DNA of 64,000 nucleotides, taken from contig CAVYKN010000020.1 in the NCBI GenBank assembly GCA_963769115.1, positions 433,436-497,435 of the forward strand, read 5' to 3'. This document shows, piece by piece, positions 63,823 to 64,000 of this stretch. How positions within the stretch are numbered: position 1 is the stretch's first letter; each line of letters starts with the position of its first letter. The stretch comes from DASTFY01 sp963769115 (GTDB taxonomy: Bacteria; Actinomycetota; Acidimicrobiia; Acidimicrobiales; Ilumatobacteraceae). The position numbers and the translations under genes are program-made. The notes beneath the pieces are model-generated. The model had not been told where the DNA came from and ran no database searches. It was given only the letters and a program-made list of their open reading frames with translations.

Positions 63823-64000
63823 ATGAAATCCACGAGAACACGGAGGGCATTCGGCGCCCTCTTCGCATTGTCGCTCGTTCGCGGCCTGCCTGCGGCAGCG
63901 ATGACGACTCGTCCGACAGTGGGACCGTCGCAGACAGCAGCGCTGACACCACGGCAGCGACGACCGCCGAGGTCACCGAGGAGACGACCGACACCGCTGC
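63823..64000 (+). CDS. Lipoprotein, truncated by the window end (frameshifted signal peptide)
   Basis: ATG 63823 gives MKSTRTRRAFGALFALSLV, a signal peptide, but the expected lipobox and mature start (ACGSDDDSSDSGTVADSS) lie in another frame from about 63888. The shift here is opposite in sign to the others (one base short, or two losses). From gene order it should be the substrate-binding receptor of the LivHM transporter. Only 178 bases are visible. Confidence 0.55.
   Translation, partial: MKSTRTRRAFGALFALSLVRGLPAAAMTTRPTVGPSQTAALTPRQRRPPRSPRRRPTPL

Overview
The window is high-GC DNA (about 70% by eye over most of its length) from an actinobacterium. The gene set fits Actinomycetota and, by inference, a deep branch such as Acidimicrobiia: coproheme decarboxylase HemQ, a GpgS-type glucosyl-3-phosphoglycerate synthase, a mycofactocin-associated OYE oxidoreductase, a PAC2-family proteasome chaperone homologue, a UPF0182 membrane protein and a DevS/DevR-like two-component system. 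I cannot name the genus.

Layout. 0-6.2 kb is a redox/dormancy-like stress module: three pyridoxamine-oxidase-fold proteins with a recurring GGGACCTT-type palindrome, a GAF sensor kinase, a NarL/DevR regulator, two tandem-domain universal stress proteins and an IclR regulator. 6.3-16.3 kb holds an NlpC/P60 cell-wall hydrolase, an HTH protein, a very large FHA-FtsK/EssC-type ATPase, a tyrosine phosphatase, a fructosamine kinase and the OYE oxidoreductase. 16.3-25 kb carries superoxide dismutase, tRNA-Thr, a LytR_C protein, glycerate kinase, amidase, GpgS, a MoaD-like protein, a FAD oxidoreductase and groEL under a CIRCE operator. 25-36.7 kb has nitrobindin, aquaporin, FdhD, a subtilisin with a small I9-like partner, a lipoprotein/FtsH-like/HemQ operon, a substrate-binding lipoprotein, AlaX and LarE. 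36.8-55.1 kb has a sigma factor fused to a membrane anchor and exported domain, a CoA-disulfide-reductase-like enzyme, GlnD, a NUDIX protein, PAC2, a probable selenoprotein, a PDZ-Lon protease, a DivIVA-like fusion, UPF0182 and a coiled-coil protein. 55.1-58.5 kb is a small integrated element in the initiator tRNA gene, bounded by 46-bp repeats. 59-64 kb, with lower GC, encodes a PAS-GAF two-component pair and a branched-chain-amino-acid-type ABC transporter.

Two observations cut across the window. First, the redoxin gene at 44988-46067 is one open frame interrupted only by a TGA placed exactly at the redox-active cysteine of a W-A-S-W-x-G-C-R motif and followed by a SECIS-like hairpin: a probable selenocysteine protein. 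Second, thirteen clearly recognisable genes carry 20 frameshifts that all go the same way (one base too many or two too few), and each can be repaired by restoring a single CG next to an existing CG. That looks like a systematic consensus artefact rather than mass pseudogenisation. I therefore annotate these as single genes spanning the shift; each repaired length is a whole number of codons.
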